Below are positions 53,911-63,004 of a DNA stretch of 64,000 bases, one piece after another (the first letter of the stretch is position 1; each line of letters starts with the position of its first letter). The stretch is from Pseudonocardiaceae bacterium YIM PH 21723. Its GTDB lineage: Bacteria > Actinomycetota > Actinomycetes > Mycobacteriales > Pseudonocardiaceae. Made by a program: the position numbers and the translations under genes. The notes below the pieces were generated by a model. The model saw only the letters and a list, made by a program, of their open reading frames with translations, made no database searches and was not told the DNA's origin. Location of the stretch: positions 1 through 64,000 of the forward strand of contig QZFT01000047.1 of the NCBI GenBank assembly GCA_003600225.1, written 5' to 3'.

Positions 53911-55788
53911 ATGCGCAGACGGGGGCTCATCCTGCTCGCCGCCGGCCTGGCGGCGACGGTTGCTGCGGTGCTGGTGATCCGCGAGGGCTGGCCGGGAGCG
54001 GATTCGCTCGATCCACAGCCGATCCGGCTGACCAAGTTCGCCGCGGACGGGGTGCTGTTGCCCGCCCCCGGCGAGGTTCCGCCCGCCCCGGGGTCCATCG
54101 ACACCAAGGCCGGTCCGCGCCGGCTCCAGCTGCGTTGGGGCCCCGCCGTCCAAGGCGTCGCCCCGCGTGGGGCGGTCGGCTACGAGGTGCGCTGGGGCGA
54201 GCATCCGGACAAGCTGGATCGTCAACGGCTGATCGCCGAGCCGGCGGTGCAGCTGGACGGATTGGACAACGGCCGCCAGTACACCGTCGACGTGCGCGCC
54301 ATCGACTCGTTCGGCCGCCGATCCGCTCCGTCCAGGGCAATCGGAATCCCTAAAGCCGGGGATCCGGCACCTCTGTCCTTTGTGGACGACTTCGACGGAG
54401 ACCGGCTGCCGGATCCGGCCCGCTGGCAACTGGCCAACCGGGGAGCCTGCGCGTTCGCCGGGGCCGGGCTGGACGATGAAAGGCACCGGCTGACCGTCAC
54501 CGGCAGCTGCGGCGCGGAATCCACCCAGCTGCGGGCCAGAACACCGGTCACAGTGGACGGTGGCAATGCGACGGTCGCGGTGGACACCACGGCGCCGGGT
54601 CCACAGGGGACGTTGACCATCGACCTGGTTCCCGGCCCGGCGGAGATGATCGGCGGCCCATCGGACGCGGCAGCGGGCGCGGATCCCACCCTGCCGCCGG
54701 GCACCGTCCGCGCCCGGATCTCCGCGCAGCACAACGCGGACGGCTCGGAGTCCACTGTGGCCGGAGTCCTGCACTCCCCCGAGATGGCCAGCGATGCCCA
54801 GCTGGTTTCGGTGCCCCACCAGCTGATCGGCCTCACCCAACGGTTCACTGTGGACATTCGACCGGACGGTGTGCACCTGTCCGCGGACGGATCCGAGATC
54901 ACCCACGTGAACATCCATCCACAGTGGACTCAAGCCACCCTGCTGATCGGTTTTCAGGGTCCGGCGGGCAACCAGTGGCGCGCCGCGGTGGATCGAATCG
55001 CCTTCACCGGAGGCAGAACCCCGGACTACACGACCCCACCCGCATTGACCGTGCACGAACCGGGATCCGCGTTCTACCCCGCGACGAACCTGCGACAGGT
55101 GTCCGGAGTGGACGGTGCCCGGCTGCTGCTCACCCTGGCGCCCACCCAGGCCACCGACCTCAGTGGACTGACCGCGACCATCGGCGACACCACGGTCCCG
55201 GTGCTCCCCGCGATTCCCGGAACCACCCCGACCCCCGGCGTCCGCTACCCCGCCTACGCCGATTTCCCGGCCGCGGCCGTCCGGGTGGACTCCAATGATC
55301 ATCTGGATGCCGGCCTGAACCTCGCGAATCCGGCCGTGGATCTAGTGCACGCCGACCTGGAGCTCATCCCGACCCCGGGGACGAAACCGCAGCGACGTGA
55401 TCAACCACCACCGAACGCGCTGCCGCTACAGCCCCTGGCGGCGCCCCCGGTGTCGACGCTGCTGGGCGCCGCGGGCAAACCGATCCCGTCCGGCGAGCCG
55501 GTGCCCCGGGGCCGGGCGGTGCTGGATGTGCGGCTGGACGGCCTCGGCGGTCAGCAGTTCACCGGCGATCTGGCCGGACTGGCCGGCGTCGAGGTACTGC
55601 TGGACGGGAAGCTGATCGCCACCCTGCCGACCGCCGAGCAGGGTCCGGGGGTCGCCGGAAACTGGCGGTTCGCCGTGGACATGACCCGGCTGTCGGCAGG
55701 CCCGCACTCGATCGAGGCCCGCTCGGTCGCCGTCGATCCGACGATCAAGGAAGGCGCCTCGTTCGTCTCCTTCCTGGTGGCCCAGTGA
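53911..55788 (+). CDS. Secreted or membrane-anchored Fn3-type protein
   Basis: 625 aa. An N-terminal hydrophobic helix after MRRRG (signal anchor). A fibronectin-III domain (about 70-150: PRRLQLRWGPA..GYEVRWGEHP..YTVDVRAID). A jelly-roll-like region (FVDDFDGDRLPDPARW.., about 160-370) reminiscent of concanavalin-A-like secreted proteins. C-terminal Ig-like domains (LDVRLDGLGGQQFTGDLAGL). No catalytic motif recognised. The stop overlaps the unused thiolase start at 55785. Extracellular role unknown. Confidence 0.7.
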   Translation: MRRRGLILLAAGLAATVAAVLVIREGWPGADSLDPQPIRLTKFAADGVLLPAPGEVPPAPGSIDTKAGPRRLQLRWGPAVQGVAPRGAVGYEVRWGEHPDKLDRQRLIAEPAVQLDGLDNGRQYTVDVRAIDSFGRRSAPSRAIGIPKAGDPAPLSFVDDFDGDRLPDPARWQLANRGACAFAGAGLDDERHRLTVTGSCGAESTQLRARTPVTVDGGNATVAVDTTAPGPQGTLTIDLVPGPAEMIGGPSDAAAGADPTLPPGTVRARISAQHNADGSESTVAGVLHSPEMASDAQLVSVPHQLIGLTQRFTVDIRPDGVHLSADGSEITHVNIHPQWTQATLLIGFQGPAGNQWRAAVDRIAFTGGRTPDYTTPPALTVHEPGSAFYPATNLRQVSGVDGARLLLTLAPTQATDLSGLTATIGDTTVPVLPAIPGTTPTPGVRYPAYADFPAAAVRVDSNDHLDAGLNLANPAVDLVHADLELIPTPGTKPQRRDQPPPNALPLQPLAAPPVSTLLGAAGKPIPSGEPVPRGRAVLDVRLDGLGGQQFTGDLAGLAGVEVLLDGKLIATLPTAEQGPGVAGNWRFAVDMTRLSAGPHSIEARSVAVDPTIKEGASFVSFLVAQ

Positions 55789-55844
55789 GCACCGGAAACG
55801 CCGACCGGCCGACGCGCGGCCGACTGATAGGGGAGTATGGACGC

Positions 55845-57044
55845 ATGGTCCGCGCCCTGGTGCTGGATGCCGCCCGCACGCCCTTCGGCAGATTCCGTGG
55901 CGGCCTGTCCCGCATTCGAGTCGATGATCTCGCCGCGCTGCCGATCTCCGCGCTGCTGCGCAGGCATGGGCAGAACGGCTCCGGCCGGCTGGATCCCACC
56001 CAGATCGACGATGTCGTGCTCGGCAACGCCAACGGCGCCGGTGAGGACAACCGGAACGTGGGCCGGATGGCCGCGCTGCTGGCCGGCCTGCCGGTCAGCG
56101 TCCCCGGGGTTACGGTGAACCGGCTCTGCGGCTCCGGCGGCGAGGCGCTCATCCAGGCCTCGCGCGCGGTGGCCACCGGTGACGCCGACCTGATCATCGC
56201 GGGCGGGGTCGAGGGCATGAGCCGCGCGCCGTTCGTGCTGCCCACGCCGGAGACCGGTCACCCCGACCGGATGGAGCTGGTCTCCACCGCCTACGGCTGG
56301 CACCTGATCAACCCGCGGATGCCCAACGAGTGGACGGTCCCGATCGGCTACGCCGCCGAACAGGTCACCATCGCCCATGGGCTGACCCGCAAACAGCTCG
56401 ACGACTACGCGCTCCGCTCGCATCGCCGGGCATCGGCGGCCTGGGACGCGGGGGTGCACAACGGATTCGTCTTCCCCGTTCACCTTCCGGACGGCACGAT
56501 GCTGCGCCGGGACGAGTCGGTCCGGGCCGACACGAGTGCGGCCAAGCTCGGCGAGCTGCCGAGTGCGTTCTCCGGCACGGGGCCGGTGACCGCGGGGAAC
56601 TCCGCGCCGCGATCGGACGGGGCGGTGGCCGCGTTGATCGGCTCGGAGCGGGCCGCGGCGCAGCTCGAACTGCGGCCCATCGGCGAGATTCTGGGTAGCG
56701 CCCGGGCGGCCGGCAGGCCGCAGGATGTGGTGGAAGCTCCGGGGCTGGCCATTCGCAAGCTGCTGGACCGGTTCGACATCAGGCAGTCCGAAGTGGACCT
56801 GTGGGAGATCAACGAGACGTTCGCCGCGGTGGTGCTCGGGGTGTTGCGCGGGCTGCCGGGGGTCGATGCCGAGCGGGTCAATGTGCACGGCGGGGCGCTG
56901 GCCTACGGGCATCCGCTGGGCGCGTCGCTGTTGCGGGTGATCGTGGATCTCTGCCGCGCACTCACCGCGCGCGGGGGCGGGCTGGGCGTGGCGGTCGCGT
57001 CGATCAGCGTGGGGCAGGCCGTCGCCGTCGCCGTCCGGGCTTGA
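55845..57044 (+). CDS. Thiolase-family protein (acetyl-CoA acyltransferase), second catalytic Cys lost
   Basis: 399 aa. The acyl-accepting Cys95 is in NRLCGSGGEAL, and NETFAAV and GGALAYGHPLGAS are intact. The C-terminal block, normally C-I-G-G-G-Q-G, reads S-I-S-V-G-Q-A: the Cys that acts as general base is Ser386. ATG at 55845 has GGGGAG upstream and matches thiolase length; the frame extends to 55785 without support. May be a thiolase with altered activity or a divergent fatty-acid enzyme. Confidence 0.82.
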   Translation: MVRALVLDAARTPFGRFRGGLSRIRVDDLAALPISALLRRHGQNGSGRLDPTQIDDVVLGNANGAGEDNRNVGRMAALLAGLPVSVPGVTVNRLCGSGGEALIQASRAVATGDADLIIAGGVEGMSRAPFVLPTPETGHPDRMELVSTAYGWHLINPRMPNEWTVPIGYAAEQVTIAHGLTRKQLDDYALRSHRRASAAWDAGVHNGFVFPVHLPDGTMLRRDESVRADTSAAKLGELPSAFSGTGPVTAGNSAPRSDGAVAALIGSERAAAQLELRPIGEILGSARAAGRPQDVVEAPGLAIRKLLDRFDIRQSEVDLWEINETFAAVVLGVLRGLPGVDAERVNVHGGALAYGHPLGASLLRVIVDLCRALTARGGGLGVAVASISVGQAVAVAVRA

Positions 57045-57150
57045 CCGCATCGCGCTCTCCTTCCCGCTGCCTCGGATGCTGCTTTTCTCAGCAGAGGGCG
57101 GGAAACGGCGAATCCGGACATCTGGCGGGAACTATCACCCGATCGAGGGG

Positions 57151-57804
57151 TCAGATGCGCTGGGCCCAGCCGGGGTAGGTGAGGAGCAGGCCCTCCGAGT
57201 CGACCTCGAGGTCGGCGGAGAACTCGCCGGAGGTATAGCGGATGGTGGCGCCGTCCTCACGGATCTCCACCGTGCTGTACTCCTGCACGACCTCGGTGAC
57301 CTGCAGCGTCGGCAGGTCGATGTACACCACGGGCAGCTCGTGGGTGCCCGCCTCGCGGTGCAGCCGCAGGCGGCGGATCGGCAGCGCGTTGAACAGCACG
57401 CAGCTGCGCACATCCACATCGAGTGCGCCGGAGAACGCGGAGCGCTTCACGCCCTGGCCGTGATCGATCAGCCAGATGCCTTCCTCGGTCCGGCTGACCG
57501 ACACCTGTCGCTCTTCATCGGCGGTGGTGGTGCGCAATAACAGCCGGGTGAGCACGCCCTGACCGCCCGCGACCAGCTCATAGGAGGCGCTGTGCGCTTC
57601 CGTGCGCTTGGTTTCGGGCTCAGTGACGGTGCCGGCGACCAGCCGGCCGCTGGCGCGCAGGCCGTTCTCGCCCGTGCGCAGGCGCACCGATTCGAGGCGC
57701 GGCGCGGTCGGGTCCTGCCATGTCAGCAGCACCGGCTTACGGGCGGACACGGAGCGGGCCTCCCCTGTGGGGGAGACCCGCTCGGTGATCTCGGATGCGT
57801 TCAC
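57151..57804 (-). CDS. Putative glycolipid-binding protein (DUF1089 family)
   Basis: 217 aa. LLTWQDPTAPRLESVRLR at the N-terminus, ALDVDVRSCVLFNALPIRRL in the middle and LLLTYPGWAQRI at the end fit the glycolipid-binding (PF06475) family. The fold is a beta-barrel-like lipid binder; physiological ligand unknown. It starts inside the stop of the MT0933-type gene (ATGA), so the two are coupled. Soluble. Confidence 0.7.
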   Translation of the reverse strand: MNASEITERVSPTGEARSVSARKPVLLTWQDPTAPRLESVRLRTGENGLRASGRLVAGTVTEPETKRTEAHSASYELVAGGQGVLTRLLLRTTTADEERQVSVSRTEEGIWLIDHGQGVKRSAFSGALDVDVRSCVLFNALPIRRLRLHREAGTHELPVVYIDLPTLQVTEVVQEYSTVEIREDGATIRYTSGEFSADLEVDSEGLLLTYPGWAQRI

Positions 57805-57974
57805 TCTCCACCTGGAATGAAGTTCTTGGCCTGCTCAACCGCTCGGTCGATCTGTTCACTGTGGCCGAACTTCTGCTGGGCGAGTTCGCCTAGCTGGTCA
57901 GCCCCAGCCTCGACCTTGTCTCCGTGCTCATGCAGTAGCGCAGACGCCTTGTGCTTCAACTCGTCAAAGTTCAT
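57801..57974 (-). CDS. MT0933-like antitoxin-type small protein
   Basis: 57 aa starting at ATG 57974 (GGAAAGAAG upstream). The pattern FDELKHKASALLHEHGDKVE..GADQLGELAQQKFG matches the MT0933 antitoxin family, helical and highly charged. No toxin gene is beside it. Many such proteins are orphan and may be stress proteins. The longer frame to 58019 is less likely. Confidence 0.7.
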   Translation of the reverse strand: MNFDELKHKASALLHEHGDKVEAGADQLGELAQQKFGHSEQIDRAVEQAKNFIPGGE

Positions 57975-58150
57975 CAGGCACTTCTTTCCATCAGCCGGAA
58001 CGGACGGAAAGCCGAGCACCAGACACGCAGAGTACCCGAATTCACCAGGCCGCTCCTATGGGTTATCCCACGAAAGGACAATCCCCAACGCGCCCGGTGA
58101 CGCGAATGGGGGGCCGCCCCGCACGGACGACCCCCCACAGCCTAAGACTG

Positions 58151-59251
58151 CTACAGGTGAGCGGCAGCCTTACGACGGCGCGTGTACCAGAGGGTTCCGG
58201 CGCCACCCGCCACCAGGACGCCTGCCAGCGCGGCCAGGCCGACGACCGAGGCTCCGGTGTTCGGTAGCTGCGGGGCCGGAGCCGGCTGCGGAGCCGGGGC
58301 CTGGGTGTCCGCAACCTGACTGGTCGTCGGGGCGGGCACCTCGTTGCCGGGCTTGGGCAGCTGAACCTGCTGGATGATGTTCTGGATGATGTCGATGGCC
58401 GGCACCAGGGCCTGGCTGCCCGCGCTGCTGAACAGCACGCCCGACGGGGCGACGACCGACTTGCTCGCCGCCTTCAGCACCGGGGCGCCGCTGGTTCCCT
58501 GGACGAAGAACTGCTGGCCGGGGGCGGCCTTGGTGATCGTCTTGCCGGCGGTGTCAACGATCGTGCCGCTGCCGCCCGCCAGGCTCAGGTCGGCGGAACT
58601 GCCGGAGACCGTGTACGGGCCGACCTTGCCGGCCGCGTTCTTGGCGGCGGTGGCGTTCAGCTTCAGTGGGGAGGCGCTCGCACCGAACGGCTTCTCCGTC
58701 TGGTTGGTGGCGTTGGCCTTCAGGTAGTTGTAGACCGCCTTGGCGCCCGCCGAGTGCGGCTGGGAACGGTCACCGGTGACATCCCAGATGTAGGACTGGG
58801 TGCCGGCGATGGCGTTGCCCGCGGTGACCGGGCGGCCGACCTTCGACGACAGCTCGGTCAGGCTCACGGCCGGGTAGGAGTTGCTGGCCGCCCAGGCCAC
58901 CTTGCCCGCCGAGGACTTGAAGTTGCTCTGGCCACGGAAGTTGGCCCACTTCGCGGTGGTGTACGGGGCGCCGTCGGAGATATCCGCCTTGTTGTCGACG
59001 CAGTAGCTCTTGGCGATCTGACCGGAGGTGGTGATCACCGAGGAGAGCTCCGGCTCCTGGTTGTGACCGTTGACGGTCACGTCCTCACCGGCCGGGGTGT
59101 CGAGCGGAGTCTTGATCAACGCGATGCCGCCACCGGGGATGTTGGGCAGCTGGGGCAGGGCCTGGGCAGGGATGGCGGAGGAGGCGAGCAAGATCGCGCC
59201 TACGCTGAGCAGCACCGCGCCGAATCGCGCCTGGTGCATCCGGGTCTTCAT
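58151..59251 (-). CDS. LPXTG-anchored thioester (TQXA-type) surface protein 1
   Basis: 366 aa. Signal peptide (residues 1-31). The thioester domain has Cys84 in KSYCVDN and the Gln in GTQSYIW (Gln152), which can form an internal Cys-Gln thioester. Tail: Pro/Ala-rich spacer, LPNTG at 329, hydrophobic helix and RRRK. Surface-anchored via sortase to peptidoglycan. Relatives are covalent adhesins; in actinomycetes they also attach to sporulating or aerial structures. ATG at 59251 with an AAGGAGAG-like site. Confidence 0.85.
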   Translation of the reverse strand: MKTRMHQARFGAVLLSVGAILLASSAIPAQALPQLPNIPGGGIALIKTPLDTPAGEDVTVNGHNQEPELSSVITTSGQIAKSYCVDNKADISDGAPYTTAKWANFRGQSNFKSSAGKVAWAASNSYPAVSLTELSSKVGRPVTAGNAIAGTQSYIWDVTGDRSQPHSAGAKAVYNYLKANATNQTEKPFGASASPLKLNATAAKNAAGKVGPYTVSGSSADLSLAGGSGTIVDTAGKTITKAAPGQQFFVQGTSGAPVLKAASKSVVAPSGVLFSSAGSQALVPAIDIIQNIIQQVQLPKPGNEVPAPTTSQVADTQAPAPQPAPAPQLPNTGASVVGLAALAGVLVAGGAGTLWYTRRRKAAAHL

Positions 59252-59700
59252 GAACTCTCCTTCCCTGCCCGAGGCGAAAGGGCGCTCCGGGGGCGGGCTG
59301 TGCGGGTGGCATGGCTATCGGCTCGCTCTACCCGCACAACGGAATTAACCCAGAGTGGTTACTTACCAATTGGCGTAACCATTTCGAGGGGTCATTAACT
59401 CGTACGGGTGAACAGCGACGACTGTACTCGGCTGTCACCCAAATGGAGGAGTGGTTAGCGCCATATTTTTGGTTCGCAACCCGTGAGCAGGGTGGACGTC
59501 TCTATATGGACTGCCTGATCAAGGCGCCCTCGGCAGCTGTTGCCCCACCTTGGCGAGCCAGCTTTACCCCATACGGGTGCTATGCCCATAGCACTTGTGG
59601 GTGAACCAAAAATCGATTGAACCAGCCCCGGCCCGCGTCCGTATATAGCAATAGGGGCGAGCCCTATGGGCCCGCCCCTATTGGTTCTTACGATCTATTC
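59252..59700. other. Intergenic region between the two thioester protein genes
   Basis: 449 bp, AT-rich for this genome. It contains the promoter region of the downstream gene (toward 59251) and the terminator hairpin of the upstream gene (59650-59682). A 97-codon plus-strand frame (59311-59604) has atypical composition and no ribosome site, so I do not call it. Confidence 0.55.
59650..59682 (-). terminator. Terminator of the second thioester protein gene
   Basis: AATAGGGGCG and CGCCCCTATT around a 13-nt loop, 18 bp after the stop at 59701. Any T-tract after it on the minus strand is weak. Confidence 0.6.
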
Positions 59701-60771
59701 TCAGCCCTGTTCGGCGGCCTTGTTCCGGCGCCGCTGCAGGACGACCGCGGCCACGCCGCCACCGAGCAGCAGCACCGCCAGGCCGGCCAGGCCGTACACC
59801 GAGGCACCGGTGTTCGCCAGCTCGGGCTTGGGGGCCGGCTGCGGAGCCGGGGTGGTCGGCACGACCGGCGCGGTGAAGTCCACCTTGATCTCGCCGGAAA
59901 CCTTGCCGTGGTCGCTGGACACCGAGATCAGCGACTGGGTCTTCTGCTTCTTGCCGACCCACAGCTGGCCGACCGGGAAGGCCGGGCCGTTGCCGGAGCC
60001 GGTCACCACGGCGGAGGCGGCCTTGTCGGCCGGGCCCTTCACGAAGAACTTGCCGCCGTCGGCGACGGTGGTCAGCGGCTTGCCGTCGGCGTCGACGATC
60101 GAGACACCGTCACCCTTGATGGACAGGGTGACCTTGTCGGAGTTGGTCGCCACCACGAACGGACCGGCCTTGCCGTCCTTGATCGCGAAGTCGGCGCCCT
60201 TGCTGATCACGAGGGCGCCCTTCGGCTCGGCCTCGGGCTTGGCGTTCTTCAGGAAGTACTCGTACGCCGCGACGACCGCGGGAGCGTTGCCCTCGCCGAT
60301 CTTCGGCTTCTGGTTGCTGCTGAAGTACCAAACTGCGGCCTGGGTGGCGGTCAGCGCCTGCTTGTCGTCGATCGGCTGGCCGATCTTCTTGCTGAGCGCG
60401 TCGCCCTTCACCGTCGGGTAGCCGTGGTTGAGCACCCACAGCACCTCGCCGGCCACGGACCCACCGGTCGTGGCCGGGTAGTCCTTCCACGGGGCGTCGA
60501 CATAGTCCGCGCCCGGCACGATGTCGGTCTCCAGCTCGACGCAGTACGTCTCGACCATCTTGCCGTCGGCCAACTGGAGCTCGAAGGTCTTCGTCTCGAC
60601 CGTCGCAGAGGGCTTGGTGCCAGGGGCGAAGTTGAAGACGTGGCCATCGTGAACGGACTTGCCGTTGTACTTGGCGGTGGTGTCGGCCGCTGCGGACAGG
60701 GCCGAAATCATCAGTGCGGTGGTGGCGGTGAGCAGCAGCGCGCCGACACGCGCGAGGGACAGCCGTGCCAT
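59701..60771 (-). CDS. LAXTG-anchored thioester (TQXA-type) surface protein 2
   Basis: 356 aa. Starts at ATG 60771 behind AAGGAGAG; signal peptide to about residue 29. Thioester pair: Cys77 (ETYCVEL) and Gln144 in the exact TQAA motif. The tail has a Pro-rich spacer, LANTG at 318, a hydrophobic helix and RRR. LAXTG is the preferred signal of class E sortases, unlike LPNTG in the neighbour, so the two may be anchored by different sortases or with different efficiency. Same strand as the neighbour. Confidence 0.87.
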   Translation of the reverse strand: MARLSLARVGALLLTATTALMISALSAAADTTAKYNGKSVHDGHVFNFAPGTKPSATVETKTFELQLADGKMVETYCVELETDIVPGADYVDAPWKDYPATTGGSVAGEVLWVLNHGYPTVKGDALSKKIGQPIDDKQALTATQAAVWYFSSNQKPKIGEGNAPAVVAAYEYFLKNAKPEAEPKGALVISKGADFAIKDGKAGPFVVATNSDKVTLSIKGDGVSIVDADGKPLTTVADGGKFFVKGPADKAASAVVTGSGNGPAFPVGQLWVGKKQKTQSLISVSSDHGKVSGEIKVDFTAPVVPTTPAPQPAPKPELANTGASVYGLAGLAVLLLGGGVAAVVLQRRRNKAAEQG

Positions 60772-61355
60772 AACTCTCCTTACCGACCCGAACGGTGCTT
60801 TCGGGATTGGACTTCGCAGTGCGTCTGGGTCACCCGAGGCCAGAACAGCGTTTCCGTAGCGCACGATCAGCCCCAGAAATTGACAGGGACAGCTGCACGA
60901 CCGGGTGAACGTCGCGAAGAATACTTCACGTCACCGGATAGTCAAACCGGGGGTCCCCGAATTGCGGAATAACCGCAGAAAAACTACTGAACGTGCCCTC
61001 TGAGCTGCACAAACAGTGAACATTCACCCATTTGACAGCAGCAATTGATCATCGACTGTTAATGATCGTTCCCGTTCCGGAACTCGCCCCAGTTGGGTGA
61101 TTGCAGTAAATAAAGTATTTATTGAATCGCTTGGCTCATCGCAAATAAGGCACCGCGCCGATAAGACAATGCGCTGGTGCCAATGCTCGTGGGACTGGGC
61201 CGCCTGGCGTGATCACTCCGGCCCTATGCCTCCCCTATCGCTATGGGTCGAATCATCGTTACCGGACTGTTCTCCCGTACCCGAATGGACGTGCGGCGGT
61301 ACCAGGGGTTGCCTGTATGAAGGGTGTGGATCTCCAACTTCCCGGGGAGGAAGCC
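60772..61355. other. Intergenic region between thioester gene 2 and the esterase
   Basis: 584 bp of AT-richer sequence with the divergent promoters of both genes. I see small dyads (GATCAT..ATGATC near 61050) but no gene. The frame starting at 61209 that runs into the esterase is a 5' extension without a ribosome site. Confidence 0.5.
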
Positions 61356-62411
61356 ATGCGGCTACTGGCCGCCATGATCACCGCGTTGCTCACCGCATCG
61401 CTCGCACCGTCCGCGCAGGCCCTCGCCGAGAATCCGGCCACGGTGGTCGGTGACGACCAGCGTCCGGATGCCCAGACAGTGGAGTTCACCGTCCACTCGC
61501 CCAGCCTCGACGGGCTGTTCCAGTGGAAGAAGGTGCGCCTGCTCGTCCCCAAGGACTGGTCCAAGGACGCCACCCGGACCTGGCCGACGCTCTGGCTGCT
61601 GCACGGTGCCAGCGGGGACCACCAGAGCTGGACCGGCGGCTCGCACATCAAGCAGCTGGTGGCCGATCGCGGCGTCATCGTGGTCATGCCGGAGACGAAC
61701 GCGTGCAGCTCGTACAGCGACTGGTGGAACTACGGCAACGGCGGCGCGCCCGCCTTCGAGACGTATCTGGTGGACCAGCTGCGCCCACTGCTGGAGCAGA
61801 AGTACCACGCGAGCACCGATCGGGCGGCCGTCGCCGGGCTGTCCATGGGTGGGCTCGGCGCGATGAAGCTGGCCGCGAACCACCCGGGCATGTTCAAGTC
61901 CGCCGCCTCCTACAGCGGCGCGGTGAGTCCGCTGTTCCAGGCCACGGACGGCACGCTGAACGGGCCGGATGCGGTCAAGGCCTCCGGGCTGGTCTGCCTG
62001 GGCACCGACTGGAAGAAGATCTGGGGCGAACCGGGGTACCCGTTCGACACCACCAATCCACAGGACGTCCGGCAGCGGGCGATCTGGCAGCGGGCCTCTC
62101 CGGTCGTGCAGGCCGAAGGGCTGCGGGGAATTCCGCTGTACGTCTCCTTCGGGGACGGCACCAGCGGGGATGCCGGCTGGCAGTACCCGGAACCGCCGAA
62201 CCCGGCGCGGTGCACCAATCCGTCGAACAACCCGAAGGGCGAGGCCGTCGAGCACCTCGTCTACGGCATGGGCCACCAGCTGGTGGACAAGCTGGACTCG
62301 GCGCACATCCCGGTCACCGTGTGCGCGCACGCCGGCACCCACGCCTGGCTGTACTGGGATCGCGAGCTGAACGCGTCCTTCCCGATGCTGATGAGTTCGA
62401 TCGGCGCCTGA
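61356..62411 (+). CDS. Secreted esterase of the Ag85/mycolyltransferase-like fold
   Basis: 351 aa. ATG at 61356 has a perfect GGGGAGGAAG site and opens a signal peptide (LLAAMITALLTASLAPSAQA). The alpha/beta-hydrolase core includes WLLHGASGDH, the nucleophile elbow GLSMGG and a late His in AHAGTHAWLYW. The putative-esterase (PF00756) family includes mycolyltransferases Ag85 and simple feruloyl/other esterases. The closest analogy is Ag85; true mycolate transfer depends on whether the organism makes mycolates. Confidence 0.8.
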   Translation: MRLLAAMITALLTASLAPSAQALAENPATVVGDDQRPDAQTVEFTVHSPSLDGLFQWKKVRLLVPKDWSKDATRTWPTLWLLHGASGDHQSWTGGSHIKQLVADRGVIVVMPETNACSSYSDWWNYGNGGAPAFETYLVDQLRPLLEQKYHASTDRAAVAGLSMGGLGAMKLAANHPGMFKSAASYSGAVSPLFQATDGTLNGPDAVKASGLVCLGTDWKKIWGEPGYPFDTTNPQDVRQRAIWQRASPVVQAEGLRGIPLYVSFGDGTSGDAGWQYPEPPNPARCTNPSNNPKGEAVEHLVYGMGHQLVDKLDSAHIPVTVCAHAGTHAWLYWDRELNASFPMLMSSIGA

Positions 62412-62453
62412 GAAATCCCCCGATCAGGGGGCTCTAGTCCCCTTGGGACATCA

Positions 62454-62492
62454 GGTCTCCTCCTCTGCGCATCACCGCATGAGGAGGAGACC
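62454..62492 (+). promoter_or_regulatory. Hairpin that masks the ribosome-binding site of the next gene
   Basis: GGTCTCCTCCTC (62454-62465) pairs perfectly with GAGGAGGAGACC (62481-62492), and TGCG/CGCA extends the stem by four pairs. The right arm is the Shine-Dalgarno sequence of the gene starting at 62496. No T-run follows, so it is not a terminator. A thermometer or protein-dependent switch is possible. Confidence 0.6.
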
Positions 62493-62495
62493 ATC

Positions 62496-62849
62496 GTGGA
62501 GACCGCGCTGAAACTGCTGGCCACCGCCCGCGCCCGTGGCTGGACCTTCGTCCCGTTGCTGGACGAGTCGCGGGCCTTGCAGGGCATCGACGGCTACTTC
62601 GAACATCCCGGTTTCACCGACGCGCTGCGCATCCGCAGCGATACCGATGTCACCGGCATCCGCTGCGCGGTGCGGCAGGCCGGCGATCCGGGCGGCGTCG
62701 TCTGGCAGCTGTCCGGTCTGGCCGCCGATGTCATCCACGAGATGCTGTCGCTCCCGAATCCGGCCAGTTCATCGGCGCCCCGGCTGGTGAGCTCGGCGAG
62801 CCCGGACTGGTCCAGCCGCTCACCGGGCGGCCTGTGGATTCCGGGTTGA
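62496..62849 (+). CDS. Small protein behind a masked ribosome site
   Basis: 117 aa, GTG start after GAGGAGGAGACC, which lies in the hairpin at 62454-62492. N-terminal METALKLLATARARGWTF; the middle is compact (GFTDALRIRSDTDVTGIRCAV) and the C-terminus is Ser/Pro-rich. No recognised family, no signal peptide. Expression should depend on opening of the leader hairpin. Confidence 0.65.
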   Translation: METALKLLATARARGWTFVPLLDESRALQGIDGYFEHPGFTDALRIRSDTDVTGIRCAVRQAGDPGGVVWQLSGLAADVIHEMLSLPNPASSSAPRLVSSASPDWSSRSPGGLWIPG

Positions 62850-63004
62850 TCACGCAGCGCGAGTTGATCAAGGGGCGGCAGGCCCCGCCCCAATCCGGGG
62901 GCAGACCACCCACTAAGGAGAGGCCTGACATTACCGGGGGCGAGGGGGTGTCAAGGGGGCTGTGGGGCGATCTGGGGATAACCGGGGGGCCTGTGGATTG
63001 TGGG

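Noticed and set aside
57801-57974. Toxin-antitoxin system
   Set aside because: Only an antitoxin-type protein is present; the coupled gene is a glycolipid-binding protein, not a toxin.
59311-59604. 97-codon plus-strand frame between the thioester genes
   Set aside because: No ribosome site, odd composition (many Trp/Tyr/Asn), no family; the region looks like an AT-rich promoter/terminator gap.
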